A program made the position numbers and the translations under genes. From the NCBI RefSeq assembly GCF_000711985.1, contig NZ_KL544005.1, positions 103,741 through 167,740 of the forward strand: a stretch of 64,000 bases of DNA. Direction: 5' to 3'. The notes under the pieces were generated by a model. The model did no database searches and was not told the origin of the DNA. It saw only the letters and a list, made by a program, of their open reading frames with translations. Source of the DNA: Rheinheimera texasensis DSM 17496 (lineage in GTDB: Bacteria; Pseudomonadota; Gammaproteobacteria; Enterobacterales; Alteromonadaceae). Of this stretch, positions 1-8,457 are shown piece after piece. The first letter of the stretch is position 1; the number at the start of each line of letters is the position of its first letter.

Positions 1-754
1 CCCGCATGCCAAAAATAAAGTCCTGTAGGCGTTGTTCCAACAAGGTATTGGCGGTCAGCGCCACACCAAGCGGTGAATTCACTTCATGGGCAACGCCCGC
101 AACAATGCCGCCTAAAGTAGCGAGCCTGGCCTGCGCTTCCATTTGCTGATGGGCGCGCCGTACGAGTTCATCGGTGTCTGCCAGCTGTTGACTGCGCTGT
201 TCCACCCGCTGTTCAAGCTGCAGGTTCAGTTGCTCCAGTTGGCTTTGCGCGCAAAGAAAGCGGTCAGCATTAAGCGCCCGCCCAACCTGATCAGCCATGG
301 CGGCGGCAAAACGTACTTCGTTGTCATTCCAGTCACGCCGACTTCGCGTGTGTTCGCAACAAATGATGCCGATCATTTTGCCCAGGTGACGAACCGGCAA
401 GTCCAGCATGGAAAAAATCTGGTGGTTTTGCAGATAATCGAGGAATTCCGCAGTCTGCGGGTCAACACGCGCATCATGCGCCACTATGGCCCGCTCGCGG
501 CGCAATGCCTGAAAATAAGCCGGGAATTGACTGGCTTGCAGGCGCAGCGCTTCAGTTGCAAACTCATCGCCATCAAGCAACAACTGACAAACCATACTCT
601 GGTCGCCCAGATCATACAGCCACAAACTGACGCGCTGTACCATCAGGCCTTTTTGCAGACTCTGCAAAATCAGCTGACTGGCCTGCTCCCAGGCGCCGAG
701 GTCAATCAGCGGAGATGCCGAGACATCCAGTAAAATATGCTCAAGTGGATCCAC
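1..754 (-). CDS. GAF-domain sensor histidine kinase, N-terminal part (runs off the window)
   Basis: Read by hand on the minus strand. 251 codons are visible before the window edge. The start is GTG at 754, preceded by a G-rich ribosome site (AGGGTGTGGGG). Residues about 20-165 look like a GAF-type sensory domain. Residues about 168-210 are glutamine-rich and probably coiled coil. They lead into a dimerisation/phosphoacceptor box, GVAHEVNSPLG, with the likely phosphorylated His at residue 223. The HEVNSPLG form is typical of cytoplasmic GAF-type kinases. The ATP-binding domain lies beyond position 1, so completeness cannot be judged. No signal peptide or membrane segment is seen, so it should be cytosolic. 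It is transcribed away from the photolyase operon, and the 176 bp between them may hold both promoters. Signal and partner are unknown. Confidence 0.85.
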   Translation of the reverse strand, partial: MDPLEHILLDVSASPLIDLGAWEQASQLILQSLQKGLMVQRVSLWLYDLGDQSMVCQLLLDGDEFATEALRLQASQFPAYFQALRRERAIVAHDARVDPQTAEFLDYLQNHQIFSMLDLPVRHLGKMIGIICCEHTRSRRDWNDNEVRFAAAMADQVGRALNADRFLCAQSQLEQLNLQLEQRVEQRSQQLADTDELVRRAHQQMEAQARLATLGGIVAGVAHEVNSPLGVALTANTLLEQRLQDFIFGMR

Positions 755-930
755 GTCAACCCCACACCCTGTCAGATTAAAATTTAAGCTAGCGAAAAGC
801 GGCGCCGTTGTAAATCAGCCAAAGGTCGCGAAATGCTGATCCAATCAAAAAATAATGGCGTAGTGCCAGTTATCCGCCAGATCGCAGCGAGTTTTCCCCA
901 AATGCCCAACAAATCAAGGCGCTATCGTTA

Positions 931-2454
931 ATGTCAGCGCTCATTCTTATTACCGCTGATCAGTTGAGTCCGGCGCTGAGTTCATTGCGTGACCTGCAGC
1001 CCGGCGACCAGATTTTGCTGGCCGAAGTTGCCGCCGAGGCCCATTACGCGCCGCACCATCAGCTGAAAATTGTGCTGTTATTCAGCGCCATGCGCCACTT
1101 TGCCGCCGCGCTGCGTTTGCAAGGCCATCAGGTGCATTATGTCGACTTTGACCAGCAGGTGCTGTCATTACTGGCCGCTGTGCAGCAGGTATTGCAGCAG
1201 CAACCGCAGCTGCAACGGGTGCGCCTGACCGAGCTCGCGGAATACCGGCTGATGCAGGAAATCGCCAGCTGGCCGCAGACCTTAGGTGTGCCGGTCGATG
1301 TGGTTGAAGACGACCGTTTTGTCTGCAGCCACGCCATGTTCCGGCGCTGGGCTGATGGCCGGCAGAGTTTCCGCATGGAATATTTTTACCGCGAAATGCG
1401 CCGCTATACCGGCTTATTGATGAATGGCAATACACCAGCCGGTGGCCAGTGGAATTTTGACACAGAGAACCGCCAGGCCTGCCCGGCAGAGGTGCAAATC
1501 CCCGCAGCACCCGAGTTTCAGCCTGATGAAATAACTCTTGAAGTGATAGCACTGGTGCAACGCCATTTTGCCAGTCATATGGGCAAGGCAAGCCAATTTG
1601 TTTTCGCGGTGACAGGCAAGGACGCCCGGGCCGCTTTTTTACATTTTCTGCAGCACCGGCTGCCGCTGTTTGGGAAGTACCAGGACGCAATGCGTCAGGA
1701 CGAGCCGTTTTTATTCCACAGTCTGGTGTCGATGTATCTCAACTGCGGCTTGCTCGACGCGCGCTGGCTTTGCCTGCAGGTCGAACAGGCCTGGAAAGCC
1801 GGCTTAGTGCCGCTCAACGCCGCCGAGGGTTTTATCCGGCAAATCATCGGTTGGCGCGAATATGTGCGTGGTCTGTATTGGCTGAAGATGCCCGAGTACC
1901 GCCGGCAAAACTTTTTTGCTGCCGACAGGCCATTACCGTCGTGGTACTGGAGCGGCAAGACACGGATGAACTGCCTGGCGCAGGCCATCGGTCATACCAT
2001 TCGCCACGCTTACTCTCATCATATTCAGCGGCTAATGCTGACCGGCAACTTTGCGTTGCTGGCCGGTTTGTCAGTTGATGAAATGACAGATTGGTATCTT
2101 GCAGTGTACGCCGATGCTTATGAATGGGTGGAGCTGCCGAACACCCTCGGCATGGCACTTTTTGCCGACGGTGGTTTGCTGGCGTCCAAACCATATGCGG
2201 CCAGCGGCAATTACATCGCCAAAATGAGTAATTACTGCCAGCACTGCCATTACGACGTCAAACAAAGTACCAGCCCAACCGCCTGCCCTTTTAATGCACT
2301 GTACTGGGATTTTATTGCCCGCCATGAAGACAAGCTCGGCAGCAATGCTCGGATGCAGCTGACCTATCAGCAATGGCGGCGTAAAGCAGCCAGTGACCAA
2401 CAAGCGCTTCGCGCCAAAGCCGCAGACCTATTGATCCATCTGGAGCAGCTATGA
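931..2454 (+). CDS. Cryptochrome/photolyase-related protein, FeS-BCP ((6-4) photolyase) type
   Basis: 507 aa. The N-terminal half resembles the DPRP domain of deoxyribodipyrimidine photolyase-related proteins, and the C-terminal half the helical FAD-binding domain. Four cysteines at residues 348, 436, 439 and 452 have the spacing of the [4Fe-4S] ligands of Agrobacterium PhrB, the founding bacterial (6-4) photolyase; the last three lie in YCQHCHYDVK and ACPF. Family knowledge predicts light-driven repair of UV (6-4) photoproducts with FAD, a lumazine-type antenna and the FeS cluster; the reaction itself is inferred. It is first in a tight three-gene operon, its stop overlapping the next start by 4 bp (ATGA). 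The ATG at 931 was chosen because the product begins directly with the first beta strand. Confidence 0.9.
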   Translation: MSALILITADQLSPALSSLRDLQPGDQILLAEVAAEAHYAPHHQLKIVLLFSAMRHFAAALRLQGHQVHYVDFDQQVLSLLAAVQQVLQQQPQLQRVRLTELAEYRLMQEIASWPQTLGVPVDVVEDDRFVCSHAMFRRWADGRQSFRMEYFYREMRRYTGLLMNGNTPAGGQWNFDTENRQACPAEVQIPAAPEFQPDEITLEVIALVQRHFASHMGKASQFVFAVTGKDARAAFLHFLQHRLPLFGKYQDAMRQDEPFLFHSLVSMYLNCGLLDARWLCLQVEQAWKAGLVPLNAAEGFIRQIIGWREYVRGLYWLKMPEYRRQNFFAADRPLPSWYWSGKTRMNCLAQAIGHTIRHAYSHHIQRLMLTGNFALLAGLSVDEMTDWYLAVYADAYEWVELPNTLGMALFADGGLLASKPYAASGNYIAKMSNYCQHCHYDVKQSTSPTACPFNALYWDFIARHEDKLGSNARMQLTYQQWRRKAASDQQALRAKAADLLIHLEQL

Positions 2455-3824
2455 GCCGGTATCTGCTGTTTTGTAACGACTTACTGCGCCTAGACGACAA
2501 CCCGCTGCTTTGCCTGCCGAGCGATGGCGATGCAGCGCTGGCAGTTTGTATCCTGCCACAGCATCAGTTCAGCCCGAAACGCGCCAGTGCGCGCAGGCGG
2601 CAATTACAACTCGGTCTATTGCATGACTTCCAGCAGCGCCTGGCGGCGCTTGGCATTCCGTTATTGCTGCGTTCCGGCGATCCGGCCGTTGTCCTGCCGC
2701 AGCTGCTGCAGCAATATCAGCTGGTACGCGTGGTCGCTGCGGAGCCCACAGCACCGGAAGAATATAGCTGGGCAGCCGGGCTGAACTGGCACTGGCTGGA
2801 TGCTAATTCGTTGTTAGCGGATAAACTCAGGCCGGATCTTTACACGCTGCCGCGCAGCTTCACCGCGTTTCGCCAGCAACGCGAGCCAGAACTGCAAGTG
2901 CTGGCGCCGCAGCAAACACAGCCTTCAATCCTGGCGCTGAATAAAATTCTGTCGGTCACTGACGTGACAGAGCTTTCTGATTTACCACGGCCTGAGCCAG
3001 ACCAGCCTCTTCCTGTGGCTTTGGCGCAGCAGCTTCCTGACGGATTTGGTCACTGGCAGCAGCAGCGCGAGTCGGCGGTACTAGCGCGCTTTTCTGAGTA
3101 TATTCAGCAGCATTTGTCACATTACAAACTGAGCCGCAATGCGTTGATTGGCGCCGATTTTGCGAGTTTTTTATCAGTTCCGCTCAGTCGTGGCACTCTG
3201 TCGGTGCGCCGCGCCTGGCAGCTGATCCGCCAACATGAGCTGCAGTTTGGCCAGAATGAATCCAGTTACTGGCTGCGTTTTGAATTGTTGTGGCGCGAAT
3301 ATTTCCGTCATCTGCAGCGTAAACATCCGCTGGCTTTTTTCTGCCGCAGCGGTCTCGGTTTACATCAGGTGCCCGGGACTGCCAGCAGCGCGGGCGAGGC
3401 GTTGCAGCGCTGGCAGCAGGGGCAAACCGGTTTGCCCTTTATCGATGCCAATATGCAGCTGCTGGCGCAGACCGGCTGGATGTCAAACCGCGGCCGGCAG
3501 AACGTCGCCAGCTACCTGATGTTCCAGCTTGGCTGTGACTGGCGCCACGGCGCCGCCTGGTTTGAACAACAACTGCTGGATTACGACGTCGCCAGTAACT
3601 GGGGCAACTGGGCTTATATCGCCGGCGCTTTGTATTCTGCGCCACGTAGTTTTAATGCATTAAAACAAGCCGTGGAATATGACCATGCCGCCACTTTCAC
3701 CTCCCTGTTGTTAGGCGCGCCGCAGACTGGCAACCACCGGCATCAGCCGTATGCTCAGCCGAACTGGCCGGCACCACAGGCCTGGCAATGGCAGCAATAT
3801 CTGCAGCAACTCAGGGCAGATTGA
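2451..3824 (+). CDS. DASH-type cryptochrome
   Basis: 457 aa with an N-terminal photolyase antenna fold (about 1-130) and a FAD-binding domain (about 220-430). The segment TGWMSNRGRQNVASYL followed by DYDVASNWGNWAYIAG is the FAD pocket signature of Cry-DASH proteins. These repair cyclobutane dimers mainly in single-stranded or looped DNA and may also act as blue-light sensors. The ATG overlaps the stop of the upstream FeS photolyase (ATGA), so translation is probably coupled. The next gene follows after 3 bp. It is somewhat shorter than many DASH proteins and lacks a C-terminal extension. Whether it repairs or signals cannot be told from sequence. Confidence 0.9.
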   Translation: MSRYLLFCNDLLRLDDNPLLCLPSDGDAALAVCILPQHQFSPKRASARRRQLQLGLLHDFQQRLAALGIPLLLRSGDPAVVLPQLLQQYQLVRVVAAEPTAPEEYSWAAGLNWHWLDANSLLADKLRPDLYTLPRSFTAFRQQREPELQVLAPQQTQPSILALNKILSVTDVTELSDLPRPEPDQPLPVALAQQLPDGFGHWQQQRESAVLARFSEYIQQHLSHYKLSRNALIGADFASFLSVPLSRGTLSVRRAWQLIRQHELQFGQNESSYWLRFELLWREYFRHLQRKHPLAFFCRSGLGLHQVPGTASSAGEALQRWQQGQTGLPFIDANMQLLAQTGWMSNRGRQNVASYLMFQLGCDWRHGAAWFEQQLLDYDVASNWGNWAYIAGALYSAPRSFNALKQAVEYDHAATFTSLLLGAPQTGNHRHQPYAQPNWPAPQAWQWQQYLQQLRAD

Positions 3825-3827
3825 GCC

Positions 3828-5351
3828 GTGATAACCTTGGTGTGGTTTAAGCGCGACCTGCGGCTGGAAGACCACGAACCCTTAGCGCTCGCCGCCCGGC
3901 AAGGCGCCGTGCTGCCGGTCTACATCCTAGAACCGGATTATTGGCTGCAGCCGGATACGTCGCTGCGACAATGGCAATTTAATCAGGACGCCGTGTATTT
4001 GCTATATCAGCAGCTCAAAGCGCTGGGCCAGCCATTATTAGTGCGGCGCGGGCCGGCTACCCGGGTGCTCAGGGAACTGACGCGCGAATATGCGGTGCAG
4101 CAAATCGTCAGCCATCAGGAAACCGGTAATTTATGGACTTTTCAGCGCGACCAGGCGGTGGCGCGGTTATGCCGTGAGCTGGGCCTGCCCTGGCGGCAAT
4201 ACCGCCAGCATGCGGTACAACGTTGTCTGACTGATCGTGACCAGTGGTTTCTGCAGGCCGATGCTTTTTTAAAAAGTCCGACTTTTCAGGCACCAAAGTC
4301 TTTACCGTTGATTGCAGACGAGCCCTGGCCGCAGGCATTGTGGCAGGCACCACCACGCCGCGAACTGCCCGCCTGCGAGCCGCAACTGTGCCAGCGAGCC
4401 GGTGATCTCAGTGCCACTTTGCAGTCTTTTTGGCGAAGCCGCAGTAAAAACTATCAACGCGATATCTCGATCGCCGCCAAAGCGGGCCATAGTTGCTCCA
4501 GGCTCAGCCCTTACCTTGCGTATGGCCAACTCAGTTTACGGCAACTGCAGCAACAGACGTACCGCCAGATCAAACAATTGCCGGACGGGCGCGAGCAACA
4601 GGCCTTAGCGGCATTTTTCAGCCGGCTGCGCTGGCATTGCCATTTTATGCAAAAGCTGGAGGATGAACCGCAAATTGAATTGATGCCAATGAACCCGTTG
4701 TATCAGGGCATGCGCGACCAGTTTGAGCCGCACTTGTTTCAGGCCTGGCAACGTGGTGAAACCGGCTATCCAATGATTGACGCGGCGATGCGCTGCCTGC
4801 TCGCCACCGGCTGGTTACATTTTCGCGCCCGCGCCATGCTGGTGGCCTTCGCCAGTTATCAGCTGTGGCTGGACTGGCGGCCAGTGGCGCTGCACCTGGC
4901 ACGTTGTTTCACCGACTATGAACCCGGCATCCATTATCCGCAGATCCAGATGCAAGCCGGCACCACCTCAATTAATCCAAACCGGATGTACAACCCGCTG
5001 AAACAAAGCCTGCTGAAGGATCCTCAAGGGCAATTTATCCGGCGCTGGTGCCCGGAGCTGTCGCGGCTTCCCAATGAATGGCTGCATCAGCCCTGGTTAT
5101 TGCCACCGGCGCTGCAACTGCAATATGGCATGCGGTTAGGCATCGATTATCCGGCAGCGGTGGTCGACCTGCAGCAGGCCACACGGCTCGCCCGCAGCAG
5201 GTTAAGTGAATGGCATAGCCGTTTTGCCAAAACAGACTGGCAACAAGGCCGGGACGCTGTGCGCGAACGTCACGCCAGCCGCAAAAGACCTGTTGAACGC
5301 CGCGCGACGGCAAGAGGCAACCAGCAGCCTCAGTTGTTGCTCGACTTCTGA
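3828..5351 (+). CDS. Cryptochrome/deoxyribodipyrimidine photolyase family protein
   Basis: 507 aa, GTG start 3 bp after the DASH gene. It opens with VWFKRDLRLEDHEPLALA, the classical photolyase N-terminus, and has a C-terminal FAD domain including GYPMIDAAMRCLLATGWLHFRARAMLV shortened here to its core GYPMIDAAMR. The flavin-site segment TSINPNRMYNPLKQS differs from standard class I CPD photolyases (which have the NWGWVAG-type loop) and resembles the separate bacterial cryptochrome-like branch. A basic tail (about residues 465-500, rich in Arg) could contact DNA. Probable role: FAD-dependent UV-lesion repair or light sensing; substrate not assignable. Its last 22 bp overlap the end of the convergent peptidase gene. 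Confidence 0.85.
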   Translation: MITLVWFKRDLRLEDHEPLALAARQGAVLPVYILEPDYWLQPDTSLRQWQFNQDAVYLLYQQLKALGQPLLVRRGPATRVLRELTREYAVQQIVSHQETGNLWTFQRDQAVARLCRELGLPWRQYRQHAVQRCLTDRDQWFLQADAFLKSPTFQAPKSLPLIADEPWPQALWQAPPRRELPACEPQLCQRAGDLSATLQSFWRSRSKNYQRDISIAAKAGHSCSRLSPYLAYGQLSLRQLQQQTYRQIKQLPDGREQQALAAFFSRLRWHCHFMQKLEDEPQIELMPMNPLYQGMRDQFEPHLFQAWQRGETGYPMIDAAMRCLLATGWLHFRARAMLVAFASYQLWLDWRPVALHLARCFTDYEPGIHYPQIQMQAGTTSINPNRMYNPLKQSLLKDPQGQFIRRWCPELSRLPNEWLHQPWLLPPALQLQYGMRLGIDYPAAVVDLQQATRLARSRLSEWHSRFAKTDWQQGRDAVRERHASRKRPVERRATARGNQQPQLLLDF

Positions 5352-6304
5352 AATGTTTGCGGCGGTAAAGTTTCCAGCCAGCGCCGGCTTTGTTCTATCA
5401 GGCGCAGAGCAGCGAAAAAATACTGCGGATCAATGCGTTGCCAGTCGTCCTGCGGCGTGTGATATTGCGGATGCACATCAACACCAAAATACAAAAACGG
5501 AATGCCGGCTTTGCGAAACACCGCGTGGTCACTGGCATTGCTCCAGTCAACCGGCGGCTGACTGCGCCGGCCGAGGCTGCTTTGCCGGCCATCGTGCGCC
5601 AGCGTCAGTTTTAACGGCGTCTGTGCCAGTTCGGCAAACTTAACTAATTGCGGTAGCTGCTTTTTGCCGGCCAGATACAAGCGCTGATTGCTTTCACCGC
5701 GGCTAATCATGTCCAGATTGATATTGAGCACAATAGCGTCCAGCGCCACCGGCGGTTTGGCCATAAAGGCTTTGGCACCATCTAAGCCCAACTCTTCAGC
5801 ATCGGTCGCTAAAAATAAATAAGAATACAGCGGGCAGCTCTGCTGCGTCTTCGCCGCCAGATATAACAACCCCGCCACTCCGGAAGCATTGTCGTCGGCG
5901 CCATTAAAAATCTTTTTCCCGCGTGGTTTCAGGTGATCGTAGTGTGCTGTGACGACGATGTAGCGCGCCGGTTGCCCGCAGCCACGCCGCATCCCCAGCA
6001 CATTAACACCATGCTTTTCACTGAAACCTTCGTGAAAGCTAAAAGGTTGCAGATAATCGTCGCCGACCGGATGCAAGCCAAGTTCAGCGAACCGCCTCTG
6101 CAAATATTGCTGCGCCAGCACACTGCCGGCACTGCCGGTGGCGCGACCGGCCATGGCGTCTGCAGCTAAATGCTGCAGGTCATGCCAGGCCTGCGTTTCG
6201 TCCGACGTGACCTGTTGCGGCTGCGCTGTTGCAAACGCCACAGGTGTAAACCAGGCCAAAGCGCCGAGCGTTAAAACCAGATTAATCCGCTTGCGCCACT
6301 GCAT
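5330..6304 (-). CDS. Exported M28-family zinc aminopeptidase
   Basis: 324 aa with a signal peptide (basic RKR, then a hydrophobic stretch to about residue 26). The M28 metal site is complete: H121 and D123 in AHYDHL, D138 in NGADDNASG, E170/E171 in ATDAEELG, D198 in NLDMIS and H282 in HPQYHTP. Family knowledge: two-zinc exopeptidases removing N-terminal residues, here probably in the periplasm or outside. The start overlaps the end of the upstream TPR lipoprotein gene by 23 bp, so the two form one operon. A homologue with the same site lies at 50384-51406. Substrate unknown. Confidence 0.9.
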   Translation of the reverse strand: MQWRKRINLVLTLGALAWFTPVAFATAQPQQVTSDETQAWHDLQHLAADAMAGRATGSAGSVLAQQYLQRRFAELGLHPVGDDYLQPFSFHEGFSEKHGVNVLGMRRGCGQPARYIVVTAHYDHLKPRGKKIFNGADDNASGVAGLLYLAAKTQQSCPLYSYLFLATDAEELGLDGAKAFMAKPPVALDAIVLNINLDMISRGESNQRLYLAGKKQLPQLVKFAELAQTPLKLTLAHDGRQSSLGRRSQPPVDWSNASDHAVFRKAGIPFLYFGVDVHPQYHTPQDDWQRIDPQYFFAALRLIEQSRRWLETLPPQTFQKSSNN

Positions 6305-7457
6305 TTAACATCTCGATTTTATGGTCGTATAGACGCCGGTCGGCACCGGCCGGTGCATGCAAACGGGCCCGCTGCAGATAGCCGGTTGCGGCGGCATAGT
6401 CGTGTTGCATGATGGCGACTTTCGCCAGCCCAAACAGCGCTTCGGACATTTTTGGCTGTAAGCGGATACTGCGGTGAAAGGCCATCTCAGCGTCAGCCAG
6501 TCGCTGCTGACTTAACGCTTCATTGCCTTGCATGACAAAATAATACGGATTGCGTAACCGGGTTTGCTGCACTTTGGCTTCAAGGGTTGCAGCGTCCTGC
6601 TGCCGGCCCATCGCTGCATAGAGGATGGCCAGGTTCGCCATGGTATTGGCGTGTTCCGGCTCCAGCTTCAGGCTTTGCAAATAAGCCCGTTCGGCATAAT
6701 CCGGCATCTGGCGTTGCCGGTACAACACGGCCAGATTGTTCCAGGTGGCGGCAACGCCAGGGGCTATGTCAGCAGCGGCCTGCAAATAGTGATATGCCAA
6801 ATCAAACTGCTGGGTCAGCATGGCATCAGCGGCTTTGTTGTTATAAAACAAAGCAACGATGTCATTTTCACTGATTTTTCGCACCGGCAAACGCTCGCGC
6901 GAACCACCGGCACGCTCAAAATCAATCAGGAAATTGTGATCTGCAGAAACAAAGGTCTTTGCCGCGCTCTGCATGTAAGGTGGCGCCACCACCAGATTCA
7001 CATGGCCATTTAATACACTGGTGCCATTGCGGGTGATCCAATATTCCGGGATCTGCACATCCTGAAACTGTGCTTTAAAACCCAGGGCCCGCGCCAGGCT
7101 ATAAGACAGAATGGTCAATGACAAACAGTTCGCTTCACGTCGCTGATAAGTTTGTAGTGCAGTCAGCGTGGCGTTATTGACGTACTGCAGCGGATCTTGT
7201 TGTTCGCGGAAAATAAACTTCAACAGAGCCAGACTGCGGTCTCTGGGGACACCATAGATCAGTATGTCCTGGCGCGCCTCTTTGATGAGTGTTTCAGGTA
7301 ATGCAAAAATTTGCTCTTTTGTTTCAATCGGGGTGCTAACTGGCATAAATGCCTGATTATTGAGTAGATCTTCAGTTGCAACAGCCTCAGTCCTTTGCGG
7401 CATCTGCTGACAGGCGCTCAGGCTCAGGGCACTTAACATCAGGATCAATCGCCACAT
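6282..7457 (-). CDS. TPR-repeat lipoprotein with a transglutaminase-like Cys-His-Asp triad
   Basis: 391 aa from the ATG at 7457, chosen over an upstream in-frame start because GGAGG lies 6-7 bases before it and because a lipoprotein signal then begins at residue 1 (lipobox LSAC, Cys16). Residues about 60-200 carry NCLSLT (Cys111), NGHVNLVV (His152) and FLIDFER (Asp179), an order and spacing like transglutaminase/cysteine-peptidase folds. Residues about 210-380 hold several TPR units. Likely anchored to the outer or inner membrane facing the periplasm. It overlaps the M28 peptidase gene downstream. Enzymatic activity is inference only; the domain could also be a non-catalytic adaptor. Confidence 0.75.
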   Translation of the reverse strand: MWRLILMLSALSLSACQQMPQRTEAVATEDLLNNQAFMPVSTPIETKEQIFALPETLIKEARQDILIYGVPRDRSLALLKFIFREQQDPLQYVNNATLTALQTYQRREANCLSLTILSYSLARALGFKAQFQDVQIPEYWITRNGTSVLNGHVNLVVAPPYMQSAAKTFVSADHNFLIDFERAGGSRERLPVRKISENDIVALFYNNKAADAMLTQQFDLAYHYLQAAADIAPGVAATWNNLAVLYRQRQMPDYAERAYLQSLKLEPEHANTMANLAILYAAMGRQQDAATLEAKVQQTRLRNPYYFVMQGNEALSQQRLADAEMAFHRSIRLQPKMSEALFGLAKVAIMQHDYAAATGYLQRARLHAPAGADRRLYDHKIEMLNAVAQAD

Positions 7458-7624
7458 CACACACCTCCGGCCGCAAGGGTTGTTTTCGTTTGGCTCAAGC
7501 CAAAAACACATCCTTTAGCTTTAAGCCAACAACGGGGATTTTGTCAATTATTTGTGACTGGAGGGGCAGGAATGGGGCAAGCAGGGACAGTCAGGAAATC
7601 TGGCCAGCTACAACACAAACATTG

Positions 7625-8113
7625 TTACCGCAACAACTGACAAGGCAACAGCCATTGCAGCTGAAAACCTATGGCGGGCGCATAGTGTAAACACAATAAC
7701 GTCCCCTTTCTTATTTGTATTGTCGGCTCAGGCTGTCCTAAACACAGCGCCAGCAATGCCGACAATTCTGGTTCATGCCCAACCAGCAAGGTCTGCGCCG
7801 GCCAGTCCGGCAGTGCCTGCAACAGCTGCTGATATTGCGTCTGCACAGCAGTGCCATGGGATAACCACAGGGCTTCCTGCACATCACAGGATAAATCCGC
7901 ACTGGCGGCGACCAGCATCGCCGATTGTAAGGCGCGCGGGTAAGGACTTGTCAGCACCAGTTGCACTTCCAGCTGCTGCCGGCGGATAAAAGCACCAATC
8001 CGCATCGCCTGCTGCCGCCCCTTTTCCACTAGGCAGCGATCCACATCAGCGCGCAGTACAGAACGCTCCTCGGCTTTGGTATGGCGTAACAGGTAAATCG
8101 TTTGAACAGACAT
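7625..8113 (-). CDS. sixA: Phosphohistidine phosphatase SixA
   Basis: 162 aa from ATG 8113, which has GGAGG about 6 bases upstream; a longer in-frame reading to 8206 lacks a credible ribosome site. The product opens with the histidine-phosphatase motif LLRHTKAE (His11 would be the phosphorylated nucleophile) and has the second catalytic histidine in LVGHEPE. Length matches the SixA family (about 160 aa). SixA removes phosphate from phosphohistidine, for example on Hpt domains or PTS proteins. Single gene with the tRNA-Leu terminators upstream. Partner in this genome unknown, though an Hpt-containing kinase is encoded at 20144-22816. Confidence 0.88.
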   Translation of the reverse strand: MSVQTIYLLRHTKAEERSVLRADVDRCLVEKGRQQAMRIGAFIRRQQLEVQLVLTSPYPRALQSAMLVAASADLSCDVQEALWLSHGTAVQTQYQQLLQALPDWPAQTLLVGHEPELSALLALCLGQPEPTIQIRKGTLLCLHYAPAIGFQLQWLLPCQLLR

Positions 8114-8203
8114 CTGGCCTCCGCATGCTGTGCAAGAACCAGTGTCTGCGATTGAGATGACAACAACAAGACAGCGATAGAAAAATGGCGGAGCCTGCTG
8201 GGA

Positions 8204-8225
8204 CATTTTACAGGGATGTAAAATG
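8204..8225. repeat. Palindromic repeat, copy 1 (ATTTTAC-AGGGAT-GTAAAAT)
   Basis: 8-bp inverted repeat CATTTTAC/GTAAAATG with a 6-base loop AGGGAT. A near copy lies at 8278-8297. Both are followed within a few bases by CAAAAAATC and a hairpin, so the repeated unit is palindrome plus hairpin. Possibly a small dispersed repeat family; only two copies were seen in this window. Confidence 0.6.
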
Positions 8226-8227
8226 CA

Positions 8228-8250
8228 AAAAATCGCCTGGAGCGATTTTT
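8228..8250. terminator. Bidirectional hairpin terminator
   Basis: 9-bp stem AAAAATCGC/GCGATTTTT with loop CTGGA. On the minus strand it is followed by T residues and would act as a second stop behind the tRNA-Leu operon, just ahead of sixA. Confidence 0.6.
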
Positions 8251-8277
8251 GACAGCCTTTGGCTGGTTGCGAAGTAA

Positions 8278-8297
8278 TTTTTACAGGGACGTAAAAA
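8278..8297. repeat. Palindromic repeat, copy 2 (TTTTTAC-AGGGAC-GTAAAAA)
   Basis: 7-bp inverted repeat around AGGGAC, matching copy 1 at 8204-8225 apart from the central transition and the flanks. It overlaps the T-run side of the tRNA-Leu terminator. Confidence 0.6.
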
Positions 8298-8323
8298 CAA
8301 AAAATCCAGCGTTAAGCTGGATT
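8291..8323 (-). terminator. Terminator of the tRNA-Leu pair
   Basis: Stem AATCCAGC/GCTGGATT (8303-8323) with a 5-base loop. Read on the minus strand it is followed by TTTTTTGTTTTT. It starts 4 bases after the downstream tRNA-Leu. Confidence 0.8.
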
Positions 8324-8326
8324 ATT

Positions 8327-8411
8327 TGGTGCCTAGGGGGGGATTCGAACCCCCACGCCGCGAAGCGCTAACACCTGAAGCTAGTGTGTCTACCAATTCC
8401 ACCACCGAGGC
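8327..8411 (-). tRNA. tRNA-Leu (anticodon CAG), copy 2 in transcription order
   Basis: 85 nt including encoded CCA. Acceptor ends GCCTCGG and CCTAGGC-ACCA mark the gene, with one G-A/U-type imperfection in the stem. The anticodon arm contains CTTCAGG, giving CAG. There is a long variable arm (GCGCTTCGCGGC region) as in class II tRNAs. The T-loop is TTCGAAT. Nearly identical to the gene at 8458-8542, from which it differs by one T-loop base. Confidence 0.96.
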
Positions 8412-8457
8412 ATGTGTTCTGCGTATTTTGCAATACGACTTTATTTGTCTGCGACTT

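Noticed and set aside
143..733. 196-codon open frame on the plus strand
   Set aside because: Antisense to the GAF/histidine kinase gene, whose H box and GAF sequence are clear.
1082..1690. 202-codon minus-strand frame inside the FeS photolyase gene
   Set aside because: Shadow frame with Ala/Arg/Gly-biased composition and no start signal.
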